A stretch of DNA of 64,000 nt from Mesorhizobium sp. M7A.F.Ca.US.008.03.1.1 (GTDB taxonomy: Bacteria; Pseudomonadota; Alphaproteobacteria; Rhizobiales; Rhizobiaceae): NCBI RefSeq assembly GCF_003997495.1, contig NZ_RZRU01000021.1, positions 46,906-110,905 of the forward strand. The letters run 5' to 3'. Shown in pieces: positions 43,758-51,229 of the stretch (the first letter of the stretch is position 1; every line of letters begins with the position of its first letter). The notes under the pieces were generated by a model that worked only from the letters and a program-made list of their open reading frames with translations, had not been told where the DNA came from and did no database searches. Both the position numbers and the translations under genes were made by a program.

Positions 43758-44612
43758 ATGACCGACTTCAAGAACACTTGGACATCTTCCCTCGGGTCAA
43801 CCGTCAACCGGCGCAGCGGCTTGGCTCTGCTGTTCGCCTCGGCCGTCGCGATCGGCAGCCTGATGGCGCCCGGCGCATCGTTCGCCGAGGACAAGAAGGC
43901 GATCAAGGTCGGCATCATCAGCGGCGAGGACGAGGATGTCTGGCGCGTCGTCGTCGCGCAAGCCGCCGAAAAGGGCCTCGCAATAGAGACCGTGGTGTTC
44001 AACGACTACACCCAGCCCAACGAGGCGCTGGAGCGCGGCGAGATCGACGCCAACGCCTTCCAGCACCAGCCTTATCTCGACAACCAGATCAAGACCCAAG
44101 GCTACCACATCGTGCGCGTCGGCTACACCGGCGTCTGGCCGATCGGCCTCTATTCGAAGAAGTATAAAGCGGTCGCCGACCTGCCCGAGGGCGCGATCGT
44201 CGGCGTGCCGAACGACCCATCCAATGAAGGCCGGGCACTGCGCGTGCTGCAGAATGAGGGCGTGATCAAGCTCAGGGATGGCACCGGCATTCTGGCCACC
44301 ACCGCCGACATCGCCGAGAATGCGAAGAAGGTGGTGATCAAGGAACTCGACGCCGGCATCGTCGGCCGCTCGGTCGAGGATCTCGACGCGGCCGTGGTCA
44401 ACACCGACTGGGCGCTGAAAAGCGGCCTTTCGCCGGAAAACCGCATCGCGCAGGAGCCCATCGCCGACAATCCGTACCGCAACTTCATCGCGGTGAAGAC
44501 CGGCAACGAGAACGAGGCCTGGGTGAAGACGCTGGTCGCCTCCTATCAGAACGAGGCGGTGAAGGCCGAGTTCGACAAGGTCTACAAGGGCACCGGCCTC
44601 AGCGCCTATTGA
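43758..44612 (+). CDS. metQ: Methionine-type ABC transporter substrate-binding protein
   Basis: A 284-residue NlpA/MetQ-family receptor. The N-terminus has a long charged segment, then the hydrophobic ALLFASAVAIGSLMAPG and an AxA-type site (ASFAEDKK); no lipobox Cys is visible, so it appears secreted rather than lipid-anchored. VVFNDYTQPNEALERGEIDA and NAFQHQPYLDNQI are the family landmarks. The ATG at 43758 is chosen; 43731 is an alternative. It is the first gene of metQ-metN-metI. The ligand is D- or L-methionine or a related compound. Confidence 0.9.
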   Translation: MTDFKNTWTSSLGSTVNRRSGLALLFASAVAIGSLMAPGASFAEDKKAIKVGIISGEDEDVWRVVVAQAAEKGLAIETVVFNDYTQPNEALERGEIDANAFQHQPYLDNQIKTQGYHIVRVGYTGVWPIGLYSKKYKAVADLPEGAIVGVPNDPSNEGRALRVLQNEGVIKLRDGTGILATTADIAENAKKVVIKELDAGIVGRSVEDLDAAVVNTDWALKSGLSPENRIAQEPIADNPYRNFIAVKTGNENEAWVKTLVASYQNEAVKAEFDKVYKGTGLSAY

Positions 44613-44703
44613 TCCGATCCTCGACCGGACGCCCCGTTCGAGAGCAACAGCGGTCCGCGCTCAGGCGCGGGCCGCGATTGCGTTTTCGGGAACAGGAACA
44701 TTC

Positions 44704-45801
44704 ATGAACCAGCATATCACGGCATCCGGGGACACCACCGATCCGACCCGCGCCCGGCCCGACGCATCTCAGGATGTCGTGCGCCTCGTCGAGTTGAAGC
44801 GCCGCTTCGGTGTGACGGCGGCGCTCGACGGCATTTCGCTGACCGTGCGCAAGGGCGAGATCCTCGGCATTATCGGCCGCAGCGGCGCCGGCAAGTCGAC
44901 GCTGATCCGCTGCCTGAACGGGCTGGAACGGCCTGATTCCGGCGAGGTGTTCATCGAGGGCCGCGAGATCAGCCGGCTCGGCGAGCGCGATCTGCAGCCG
45001 CTGCGGCGGCGCATCGGCATGATCTTCCAGCACTTCAACCTGCTGTCGGCCAAGACGGTCGAGGACAATGTGGCGCTGCCGCTGAAGATCGAGGGCCGGC
45101 CGAAAGCCGAGCGGCTGGCACGTGCGGCCGAACTGCTCGATCTCGTCGGCCTGTCGGAGAAAGCAAAAGCCTATCCGGCGTCGCTGTCGGGCGGCCAGAA
45201 GCAGCGCGTCGGCATTGCCAGGGCGCTTGCCGCACGGCCGGCGCTCTTGCTGTCGGATGAAGCGACATCGGCGCTCGACCCGGAGACGACACGTTCGATC
45301 CTTGCCCTGCTCAAGGACATCAACCGGCAGCTTGGCCTGACCATCCTTTTGATCACCCATGAGATGGAGGTGATCCGTTCGATCGCCGACCGCGTTGCGG
45401 TGATCGATGCCGGGCGCATCGTCGAGCAAGGGCCGGTCTGGTCGGTGTTTGCCGACCCACAATCAGACATCACCAAAAGCCTGCTCGGGGCCATCCGGCC
45501 GCAACTGCCGGCCGAGCTGGCGGCCCGGCTGCTGCCGGCGGCCGGCGCGGAGACGATCCTGCGCGTGGATGTGGCCGGCGAGGCGGCAAGCGGGCCATTG
45601 CTGTCCGACCTTGCCACGGCTGTTCCAGGCGCCTTCCGCCTCGTCCATGGCGGCATCGACCATATCCAGCAGCAGCCGGTCGGCACGCTGTTCCTGTCTG
45701 TTCCCGGCAGCGATGCAAATCATCTCGCTGACATCATCACATTCCTGAAGGCCCGCCAGGCGCGGGTGGAGGTGCTTGGCCATGTCGCCAATCCTGTTTG
45801 A
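44704..45801 (+). CDS. metN: Methionine ABC transporter ATPase
   Basis: A 365-residue ATPase: Walker A GRSGAGKSTLIRC, signature LSGGQKQRVGIARAL, Walker B LLLSDEATSALDPET. The last 90 residues (about 275-365) form the NIL/C2-type domain that binds methionine and inhibits transport when the amino acid is plentiful. Its end overlaps the metI start. Confidence 0.93.
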   Translation: MNQHITASGDTTDPTRARPDASQDVVRLVELKRRFGVTAALDGISLTVRKGEILGIIGRSGAGKSTLIRCLNGLERPDSGEVFIEGREISRLGERDLQPLRRRIGMIFQHFNLLSAKTVEDNVALPLKIEGRPKAERLARAAELLDLVGLSEKAKAYPASLSGGQKQRVGIARALAARPALLLSDEATSALDPETTRSILALLKDINRQLGLTILLITHEMEVIRSIADRVAVIDAGRIVEQGPVWSVFADPQSDITKSLLGAIRPQLPAELAARLLPAAGAETILRVDVAGEAASGPLLSDLATAVPGAFRLVHGGIDHIQQQPVGTLFLSVPGSDANHLADIITFLKARQARVEVLGHVANPV

Positions 45802-46438
45802 ACTTCTGCTGCGTTCGATCTGGGAGACGGTGCTGATGACGGCCGCCTCCGGCCTCATCTCGCTGGTGTTCGGCCTGCCGCTCGGCCTGGCGTTGATTGC
45901 CACCGAACGCGGCGGCATTGCCGAAAGCCTGTGGGTCAACCGGGCGCTGGGCGCCGTCATCAACGGCTTCCGCTCGGTGCCCTTCATCATCCTTTTGGTG
46001 GCGCTGATCCCGGTGACGCGGCTGATCGTCGGCACCTCGATCGGCACATGGGCAGCCATCGTGCCGCTGTCGATCGCCGCTACGCCCTACTACGCGCGCA
46101 TCGCCGAAGTGTCGCTGCGCGAAGTCGATCGCGGGCTGATCGAGGCGGCGCGCGCCATGGGCGGCAACCGCTGGACGATCATCCGCGAGGTGCTGGTGCC
46201 GGAAGCCCTGCCCGGCATCGTCGCCGGCTTCACGGTGACGCTGGTGACGCTGATCGGTGCGTCAGCCATGGCCGGCGCCATCGGTGCCGGCGGCCTCGGC
46301 GACCTCGCCATCCGCTATGGCTATCAGCGTTTCGAGACGTCGGTGATGATCGCTGTGGTCATCGTGCTGATCATTCTGGTCTGCGGCATCCAGTGGGTGG
46401 GGGACAGGCTGGTGGTGAGGCTGGACCGGCGGGGGTAG
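45782..46438 (+). CDS. metI: Methionine ABC transporter permease
   Basis: A 218-residue permease with five hydrophobic segments, opening MSPILFELLLRSIWETVLMT. The EAA loop is LIEAARAMGGNRWTIIREVL. The ATG at 45782 has GGAGG about 9 bases upstream, within the metN end; a TTG at 45776 is less likely. Two copies form the channel with two MetN. Confidence 0.93.
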   Translation: MSPILFELLLRSIWETVLMTAASGLISLVFGLPLGLALIATERGGIAESLWVNRALGAVINGFRSVPFIILLVALIPVTRLIVGTSIGTWAAIVPLSIAATPYYARIAEVSLREVDRGLIEAARAMGGNRWTIIREVLVPEALPGIVAGFTVTLVTLIGASAMAGAIGAGGLGDLAIRYGYQRFETSVMIAVVIVLIILVCGIQWVGDRLVVRLDRRG

Positions 46439-46457
46439 GCGGAGCCGGCTAACTAGA

Positions 46458-47033
46458 CTAGCGAATGATGTCTTCGATGAGGGCCTTCAGTGGCGCCTCG
46501 GAGCCAATGAAACTGTCGACCATGGCTTGAATCACCCTGTCACGGTCGAGGATATCAGCGTTGAACGTGAAACCAGCGTGCTCGGCGAGCATGGCAAGGA
46601 ATGTGAGCTGGGCACGGCCATTGCCTTCGCGAAACGGATGCACGGCATTGATCTCCGCGACGATGTGCGCCAGATGCTTCGCAAAGCTGGTGCCGTCGAG
46701 ATGAGCTAAGCGGTCGGGATTGCCGAGTTCGCGAAAGACCCGCGCCATCTCGGTGGGGATGTGTTCGGGATAGCAGAACCAACTGCCGGCCTTGCAGATG
46801 CGGATGGTGCGCGGCTGACCGGCCCAGCCATACACATCCTGGAACAGGTGCCGGTGCAGGCTGAGATAGTGACGGTAGTCGAGTTCGCCTGCCGGCAATG
46901 GCTCGTCAGCGCGAGTCAGGAACAGCGCGAGCTCGACCTCATCAAGCTCGGCCTGGTCGCGGAGGTCCAGCAGATTGATGAGCACCGTCGTGCCGGGGTA
47001 GCACAGCGGATCGGACTCGGCGGCGTAGACCAA
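46458..47033 (-). CDS. Fic-domain AMPylating toxin
   Basis: A 191-residue Fic protein with the full catalytic loop HPFREGNGRAQLTF (HPFx[D/E]GNGR) and the upstream flap KAGSWFCYPEHI. Such enzymes transfer AMP from ATP to target proteins, often gyrase and topoisomerase IV in the FicT group. No internal inhibitory [S/T]xxxE[G/N] helix was recognised, so inhibition should come from the small protein before it. The only workable start is TTG at 47033; it lies in the same reading frame as the upstream gene, with only TAG and ACG between. Read-through of TAG would give a fused antitoxin-toxin. Confidence 0.88.
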   Translation of the reverse strand: MVYAAESDPLCYPGTTVLINLLDLRDQAELDEVELALFLTRADEPLPAGELDYRHYLSLHRHLFQDVYGWAGQPRTIRICKAGSWFCYPEHIPTEMARVFRELGNPDRLAHLDGTSFAKHLAHIVAEINAVHPFREGNGRAQLTFLAMLAEHAGFTFNADILDRDRVIQAMVDSFIGSEAPLKALIEDIIR

Positions 47034-47036
47034 CGT

Positions 47037-47249
47037 CTATTTCTTCTTGCGGATTTCTTCCTTGATGAGCGAACGCCGCTCATCGCCGGACAGCCCGCGC
47101 CGCACACCCTGGCTGAGTATTTCAACCATGCGAGGCGACAAGGTCATGCCTTCCACGGCGCTGATTTTCTCGCCGCGCGCGCTGGTCAGAACGAACTGGC
47201 CGGTCTTGGCTGAACGGCCGATTCTCGAATTAGGAGACTTCATTCGCAA
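47037..47249 (-). CDS. Small putative antitoxin of the Fic pair
   Basis: A 70-residue basic protein ending in a lysine run (EEIRKKK). It opens MKSPNSRIGRSAKTGQFVL, followed by GEKISAVEGMTLSPRM. Canonical Fic antitoxins carry [S/T]xxxE[G/N] on a helix; here the nearest segments are SARGEK and SAVEG, neither a full match. It could therefore be a variant antitoxin, or another small-protein family that commonly precedes toxins. Spacing to the Fic TTG is 3 bases after the amber stop, so the two are co-translated. Confidence 0.65.
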   Translation of the reverse strand: MRMKSPNSRIGRSAKTGQFVLTSARGEKISAVEGMTLSPRMVEILSQGVRRGLSGDERRSLIKEEIRKKK

Positions 47250-47298
47250 ACCATATCATACCCTAGGAGAGACCGAAATGATTTCCGGGACAGCCGTG

Positions 47299-48426
47299 CT
47301 AGCCGCGTAGCCTGGCTCCTTCCGGATCGAAGAACGGTATCGGCGCCACGACCGCTCGCGTCGGCTTGCCGTCGATGTCGATGCTGAGCTCGGTGCCTAT
47401 CGCGGTGAAGGGAAGCAGCAGATGCGCGGTGGCCAGCACCTTGCCAAGGGAATAGCCGTGGTCGCTGTAGGTGACGATGCCGGCGTCCTCGCCATCGGCC
47501 AGGACCCTGGCATCGGTCGCGGCTGGCTTGTCACCGTCGAGGATCAGTCCGACCCATTGCTCGTCGAGGCCCTTGTCGCGGACCTTGAGCAGCGCTTGCC
47601 GGCCGACGAAATCGCCCTTGTCGAACTTGATCCAGCGGTCGAGGCCGACATGGAACGGCGTGCGGGTTTCGTCCATGTCGATGCCATGCGCCGGATAGGC
47701 TTTTTCAAGCCCGAGCGTGAACATCGCCAGCACGCCGTAGGGTTTCAGGCCAAAGTCCCGGCCGGTTCGCATCAGCACGTTCCAGACGGAGGCCGCCTCG
47801 TCGGCCGGCACGAACAGTTCGAAGCCGAGCTCGCCGGTGACGCCGGTGCGCGAGATCAGCACCTTGGTCTCGCCGACGCCCCCCGAGGTGAATGCCCAGC
47901 GCTTGAGCCCATCCAGATCGGCATCCGAGATCATCGCCTTCAACAGGTCACGCGAGCGCGGCCCCTGGATGGTTGGGAAGGCGATGGCGGCGGTGATGTC
48001 GGTGACATAGGCCTTGCGACCCTGCGCATGATGCAGCAGCCAGGGCAGTATCTTCAGGCGGTTGACCGAACCGGTCACCAGCATGAAATGCTCTGATGCC
48101 AGCCTGAACACGGTGAGATCGTCCATGATGCCGCCATCGTCGCGGCAAACGGTGGAATAGCGGACCTGACCGGGCTTCATCGCGGCGGCATCATTGACGA
48201 TGACATGGTTGACCAGCGCCTCGGCGTCCGGCCCCTTGATGTCCATCTTGCCCATGGTGCTGAGATCCTGCACGCCGACATTCTTGCGGGTGTTGAGGTG
48301 CTCGTCGGCAATGCTGGAATAGGTTTTGGCCGAGATGAAATCGCCGCCGACACGACCCATGGTCGCGCCCAACCCGACAATGCTGCTGTAGAAAGGGGAG
48401 CGCCGTTCAGCCAAGGAAGCCTCCAT
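47299..48426 (-). CDS. GcvT-family aminomethyltransferase-like protein
   Basis: A 375-residue T-protein-like enzyme with the folate-binding fold: VGVQDLSTMGKMDIKGPDAE, then SRTGVTGELGFELFVPADE and LGLEKAYPAHGIDMDETRTP. These match the C-terminal half of dimethylglycine/sarcosine dehydrogenases and stand-alone demethylases more than classical glycine-cleavage GcvT. No gcvH or gcvP is nearby, so it more likely takes methyl or methylene groups from an N-methyl compound. ATG 48426 is preferred over GTG 48429. Confidence 0.85.
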   Translation of the reverse strand: MEASLAERRSPFYSSIVGLGATMGRVGGDFISAKTYSSIADEHLNTRKNVGVQDLSTMGKMDIKGPDAEALVNHVIVNDAAAMKPGQVRYSTVCRDDGGIMDDLTVFRLASEHFMLVTGSVNRLKILPWLLHHAQGRKAYVTDITAAIAFPTIQGPRSRDLLKAMISDADLDGLKRWAFTSGGVGETKVLISRTGVTGELGFELFVPADEAASVWNVLMRTGRDFGLKPYGVLAMFTLGLEKAYPAHGIDMDETRTPFHVGLDRWIKFDKGDFVGRQALLKVRDKGLDEQWVGLILDGDKPAATDARVLADGEDAGIVTYSDHGYSLGKVLATAHLLLPFTAIGTELSIDIDGKPTRAVVAPIPFFDPEGARLRG

Positions 48427-48583
48427 CACTCATTACCGTCCCGAGACCGTTTCGAAATTCGCTCTGGCGAGTCATATGATGGTGGTTTCGAGAACCGGAG
48501 CGCAGCGGACATTCAGGTCCGTGAGCACCGGAAGCGCAGAAAACGCCTTCAGATGGCCGCCAGAGTAGCGTTTCCAAACGGTC
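48427..48583. other. Intergenic region
   Basis: About 155 bases between two minus-strand genes. It has no recognised repeat family and no T-tracted hairpin; CCGTTTCGAAATTCG and ACGGTCTCAGC parts look unremarkable. Promoter of the GcvT-like gene is expected here. Confidence 0.25.
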
Positions 48584-49360
48584 TCAGCTGCCGTAGACGT
48601 CGAAGGAAAAGTACTTGTCGTTGATTTCCTTGTATTTGCCGTTGGCGCGCAGCGCGTCGATGGCCGCATTGAGCTTGTCGGCCAGCTCCTTGTTGCCCTT
48701 CTGCAGCGCGATGCCGACGCCAGGGCCGTGAATGGCCGGATCGGCCGTCAGCGTGCCGAGCAATTTGCAGCAGGCGCCGTCGGGCTTCTTCAGCCATTCG
48801 GTCAGGATGATCGAGCCGTCCATCATCGCGTCGAGGCGGCCATTGGCCATATCGGTGCGGGCGTCGTCGCCGGTCGGATAGGCCTTGACGGTGGAGCCTG
48901 CATATTTCTGCTCGGCGAATTTCTGGTGGATGGTCGCGGTCTGCACACCCAACGCCTTGCCCTTCAGATCGTCCGGCGCGGTGCCTGATATGGTCGAATC
49001 CTTCGGCACCGCGATAGCCGGCGGCGTCTGGTAGTATTTGTGGGTGAACTCGACCTTCTCGGCCCGCTCCGGCGTGATGGTGATGTTGATGATCGCATCG
49101 AACTTGCCGGCCTGCAGCGCGGGGATCGAGCCGTCGAAATCCTGCACGCTGAACTCGCACTCGGCCTTCATCTCGGCGCACAGCGCCTTGCCGAGATCGA
49201 TGTCGAAACCGCCCAGCGTGCCGTCGGCACTGGCGTAATTGAAGGGCGGATAGGCGCCCTCGGTGCCGATCCTGAGTTTTTTGTCCTGGGCGGACGCAGC
49301 GCCGGTGGCAAGGGTGAGAGCGACGGAAGTGGCAAGCACGAAACGACCGAAAAGACGCAT
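48584..49360 (-). CDS. Amino-acid-type ABC transporter substrate-binding protein (SBP_bac_3)
   Basis: A 258-residue polar-amino-acid-type receptor. The signal peptide MRLFGRFVLATSVALTLATG ends at ASA before QDKKLRIGTEGAYPPFNYAS; the family signature GGFDIDLGKALCAEM follows. The start at 49360 has GGGGAT just upstream; a longer frame from 49429 would bury the signal peptide. No permease or ATPase gene is adjacent, so it may work with a system elsewhere. Ligands of this group are Lys/Arg/ornithine, His, opines or N-methylated amino acids; the neighbours suggest hydantoin- or sarcosine-related compounds. Confidence 0.88.
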   Translation of the reverse strand: MRLFGRFVLATSVALTLATGAASAQDKKLRIGTEGAYPPFNYASADGTLGGFDIDLGKALCAEMKAECEFSVQDFDGSIPALQAGKFDAIINITITPERAEKVEFTHKYYQTPPAIAVPKDSTISGTAPDDLKGKALGVQTATIHQKFAEQKYAGSTVKAYPTGDDARTDMANGRLDAMMDGSIILTEWLKKPDGACCKLLGTLTADPAIHGPGVGIALQKGNKELADKLNAAIDALRANGKYKEINDKYFSFDVYGS

Positions 49361-49485
49361 GTTCGAGATCCCCGTTGAAAGCGGGAAGTCTACGGGCTTC
49401 CAGGCGTACGGCGGAGACGGAAACGACATGTCATGCGCCGATCGCGGCGCGGCGAGCGGACCAAGCCTTCACGATTGGTGGTGCG

Positions 49486-51228
49486 TTAGCCAGCGCGCCG
49501 CTTGTTCGTCGCCGTCCGGTCGATGGCGCGTTCGCCTGCCGAGAGGACAACGCCAAATTTTTCGCTGGCTTCCTCGGCCGTATAGTAACCTAACGCCACG
49601 TCGCGCAGCACCAGATCCGGATCGCGCTGACGCGGATCGCCATAGCCGCCGCCGCCCGGCGTGCCGACACGCACGCGGTCGCCGGCCTTCAAAGCGATGT
49701 CCTGCTCCTTGGATAGGTGCGGCGGTACATGTTCCTCGCCGTTGCGGACGACGGTGACCGTGTTGACCGCGCCATCCTTGCCGCCGAGTGCGCCCTGCGG
49801 GCCGAAACGGCCGTGGTCCATGACGAAGGAGGCGCGGGCGTCGCCGCGCAGGATTTCGACCTCATAGGCGAGGCCGAAACCGCCGCGGTGCTTGCCGGCG
49901 CCGCCCGAGCCTTCGCGCAGGGCGTAGTGGCGGTAGAGCACCGGAAACGCCTGCTCCATGATCTCGACCGGCGGTGATTTGGAGATGCCGATGGTCGAGC
50001 AGCCATTGGTCAGCCCGTCATGGCCTGAATTGCCGCCATAGCCGCCGCCGGAGATCTGGTACATGACGTAATCGCGGCCGCGCGCCGGGTCGTTGCCGCC
50101 GAGGGCGAAATTGCCGCTGGAGCCGGCGGGCGCCGCCGTCACCTTCTCCGGCAGTGCCTGCACCATCGCCGCGAACACCGCCTCGGCGATGCGCTGGGAA
50201 ACCTCGGCGGCACAACCCGATACAGGTCGCGGATATTTGGCGTCGAGGAACGTGCCATCAGGCCTCTTGACGATCAGCGGCTCGAAAGCGCCGGCGCTGA
50301 TCGGCACATCCGGGAAAATGTGGCGCATGGCGAGGTAGACCGAGGACAAGGTGGTCGCCAGCACGCTGTTCATCGGTCCCGCACACGGCTTTGACGAGCC
50401 GGCGAAATCGAAGGTCAGCGTGTCGCCCTGTTTCTCGACGGCGAGCGCGATGGTCAGCGGCTCGTTGACCACGCCGTCGGAATCGACAAACGCCTTGGAA
50501 TGGTAGGTGCCGTCCGGAATGGCCGCTATGTTGGCGCGCATCTGTTCGGCGGCACGGCGGCGCAGTTCGGCTATCGCCTCGACAACGGTTTCGTCACCGT
50601 AACGATCCAGGATTCCGTTGAGCCGGTCCTGGCCGATCAGCAGTGCGGCGGCCTGGGCCCTGATGTCGCCGATGCGTTGGTCGGCAACGCGGATGTTGGA
50701 ACAGATGATGGCATAGATTTCCGGATCGAGCACGCCCTTCTTGAACAGTTTTACCGGCGGCAGCCGCAGCCCTTCCTGCTCGACCGCGGTCGCCGAGGCT
50801 GAAAATCCGCCCGGCACCGAACCGCCAATGTCGGGCCAATGGCCGGTGTTCGACAGCCAGCAGAAGATCTTGCCCTTGCGGTAGACCGGCATGGCAAAGC
50901 GTACATCCATCAGATGCGTGCCGCCGAGATAGGGGTCGTTGACGATGTAGATGTCGCCCGGCTCCGGGGCCAAGCAGCGGCCATCGGCGATCATCTCGAT
51001 CACCGTCCTGGTCGAATACTGCATGACGCCGACGAACACCGGCAGGCCTTGGCTGCCTTGCGCGATCAGCGAGCCGTCCACGGCCGAATAGATGCCGTCG
51101 GAGCGGTCATTGGCCTCGGCGATGACAGGCGAGAAGGCGGCGCGCGAAAAGGTCAGGTCCATCTCGTCGCAGACCTGCTGCAGAGCCGCCTGGAGGACCG
51201 AAAGGGTGATGGCGTCGAGTTTTTCCAT
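49486..51228 (-). CDS. hyuB: Hydantoinase B/oxoprolinase family subunit
   Basis: A 580-residue HyuB protein: MEKLDAITLSVLQAALQQV, then DIYIVNDPYLGGTHLMDVRF, SAGAFEPLIVKRPDGTFLDA and the C-terminal GGGGYGDPRQRDPDLVLRDV. With HyuA it hydrolyses hydantoins, N-methylhydantoin or 5-oxoproline with ATP. The start is 51228, one base after the hyuA stop, where the family N-terminus begins; a longer frame to 51453 is only overlap with hyuA. Confidence 0.92.
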   Translation of the reverse strand: MEKLDAITLSVLQAALQQVCDEMDLTFSRAAFSPVIAEANDRSDGIYSAVDGSLIAQGSQGLPVFVGVMQYSTRTVIEMIADGRCLAPEPGDIYIVNDPYLGGTHLMDVRFAMPVYRKGKIFCWLSNTGHWPDIGGSVPGGFSASATAVEQEGLRLPPVKLFKKGVLDPEIYAIICSNIRVADQRIGDIRAQAAALLIGQDRLNGILDRYGDETVVEAIAELRRRAAEQMRANIAAIPDGTYHSKAFVDSDGVVNEPLTIALAVEKQGDTLTFDFAGSSKPCAGPMNSVLATTLSSVYLAMRHIFPDVPISAGAFEPLIVKRPDGTFLDAKYPRPVSGCAAEVSQRIAEAVFAAMVQALPEKVTAAPAGSSGNFALGGNDPARGRDYVMYQISGGGYGGNSGHDGLTNGCSTIGISKSPPVEIMEQAFPVLYRHYALREGSGGAGKHRGGFGLAYEVEILRGDARASFVMDHGRFGPQGALGGKDGAVNTVTVVRNGEEHVPPHLSKEQDIALKAGDRVRVGTPGGGGYGDPRQRDPDLVLRDVALGYYTAEEASEKFGVVLSAGERAIDRTATNKRRAG

Positions 51229-51229
51229 C

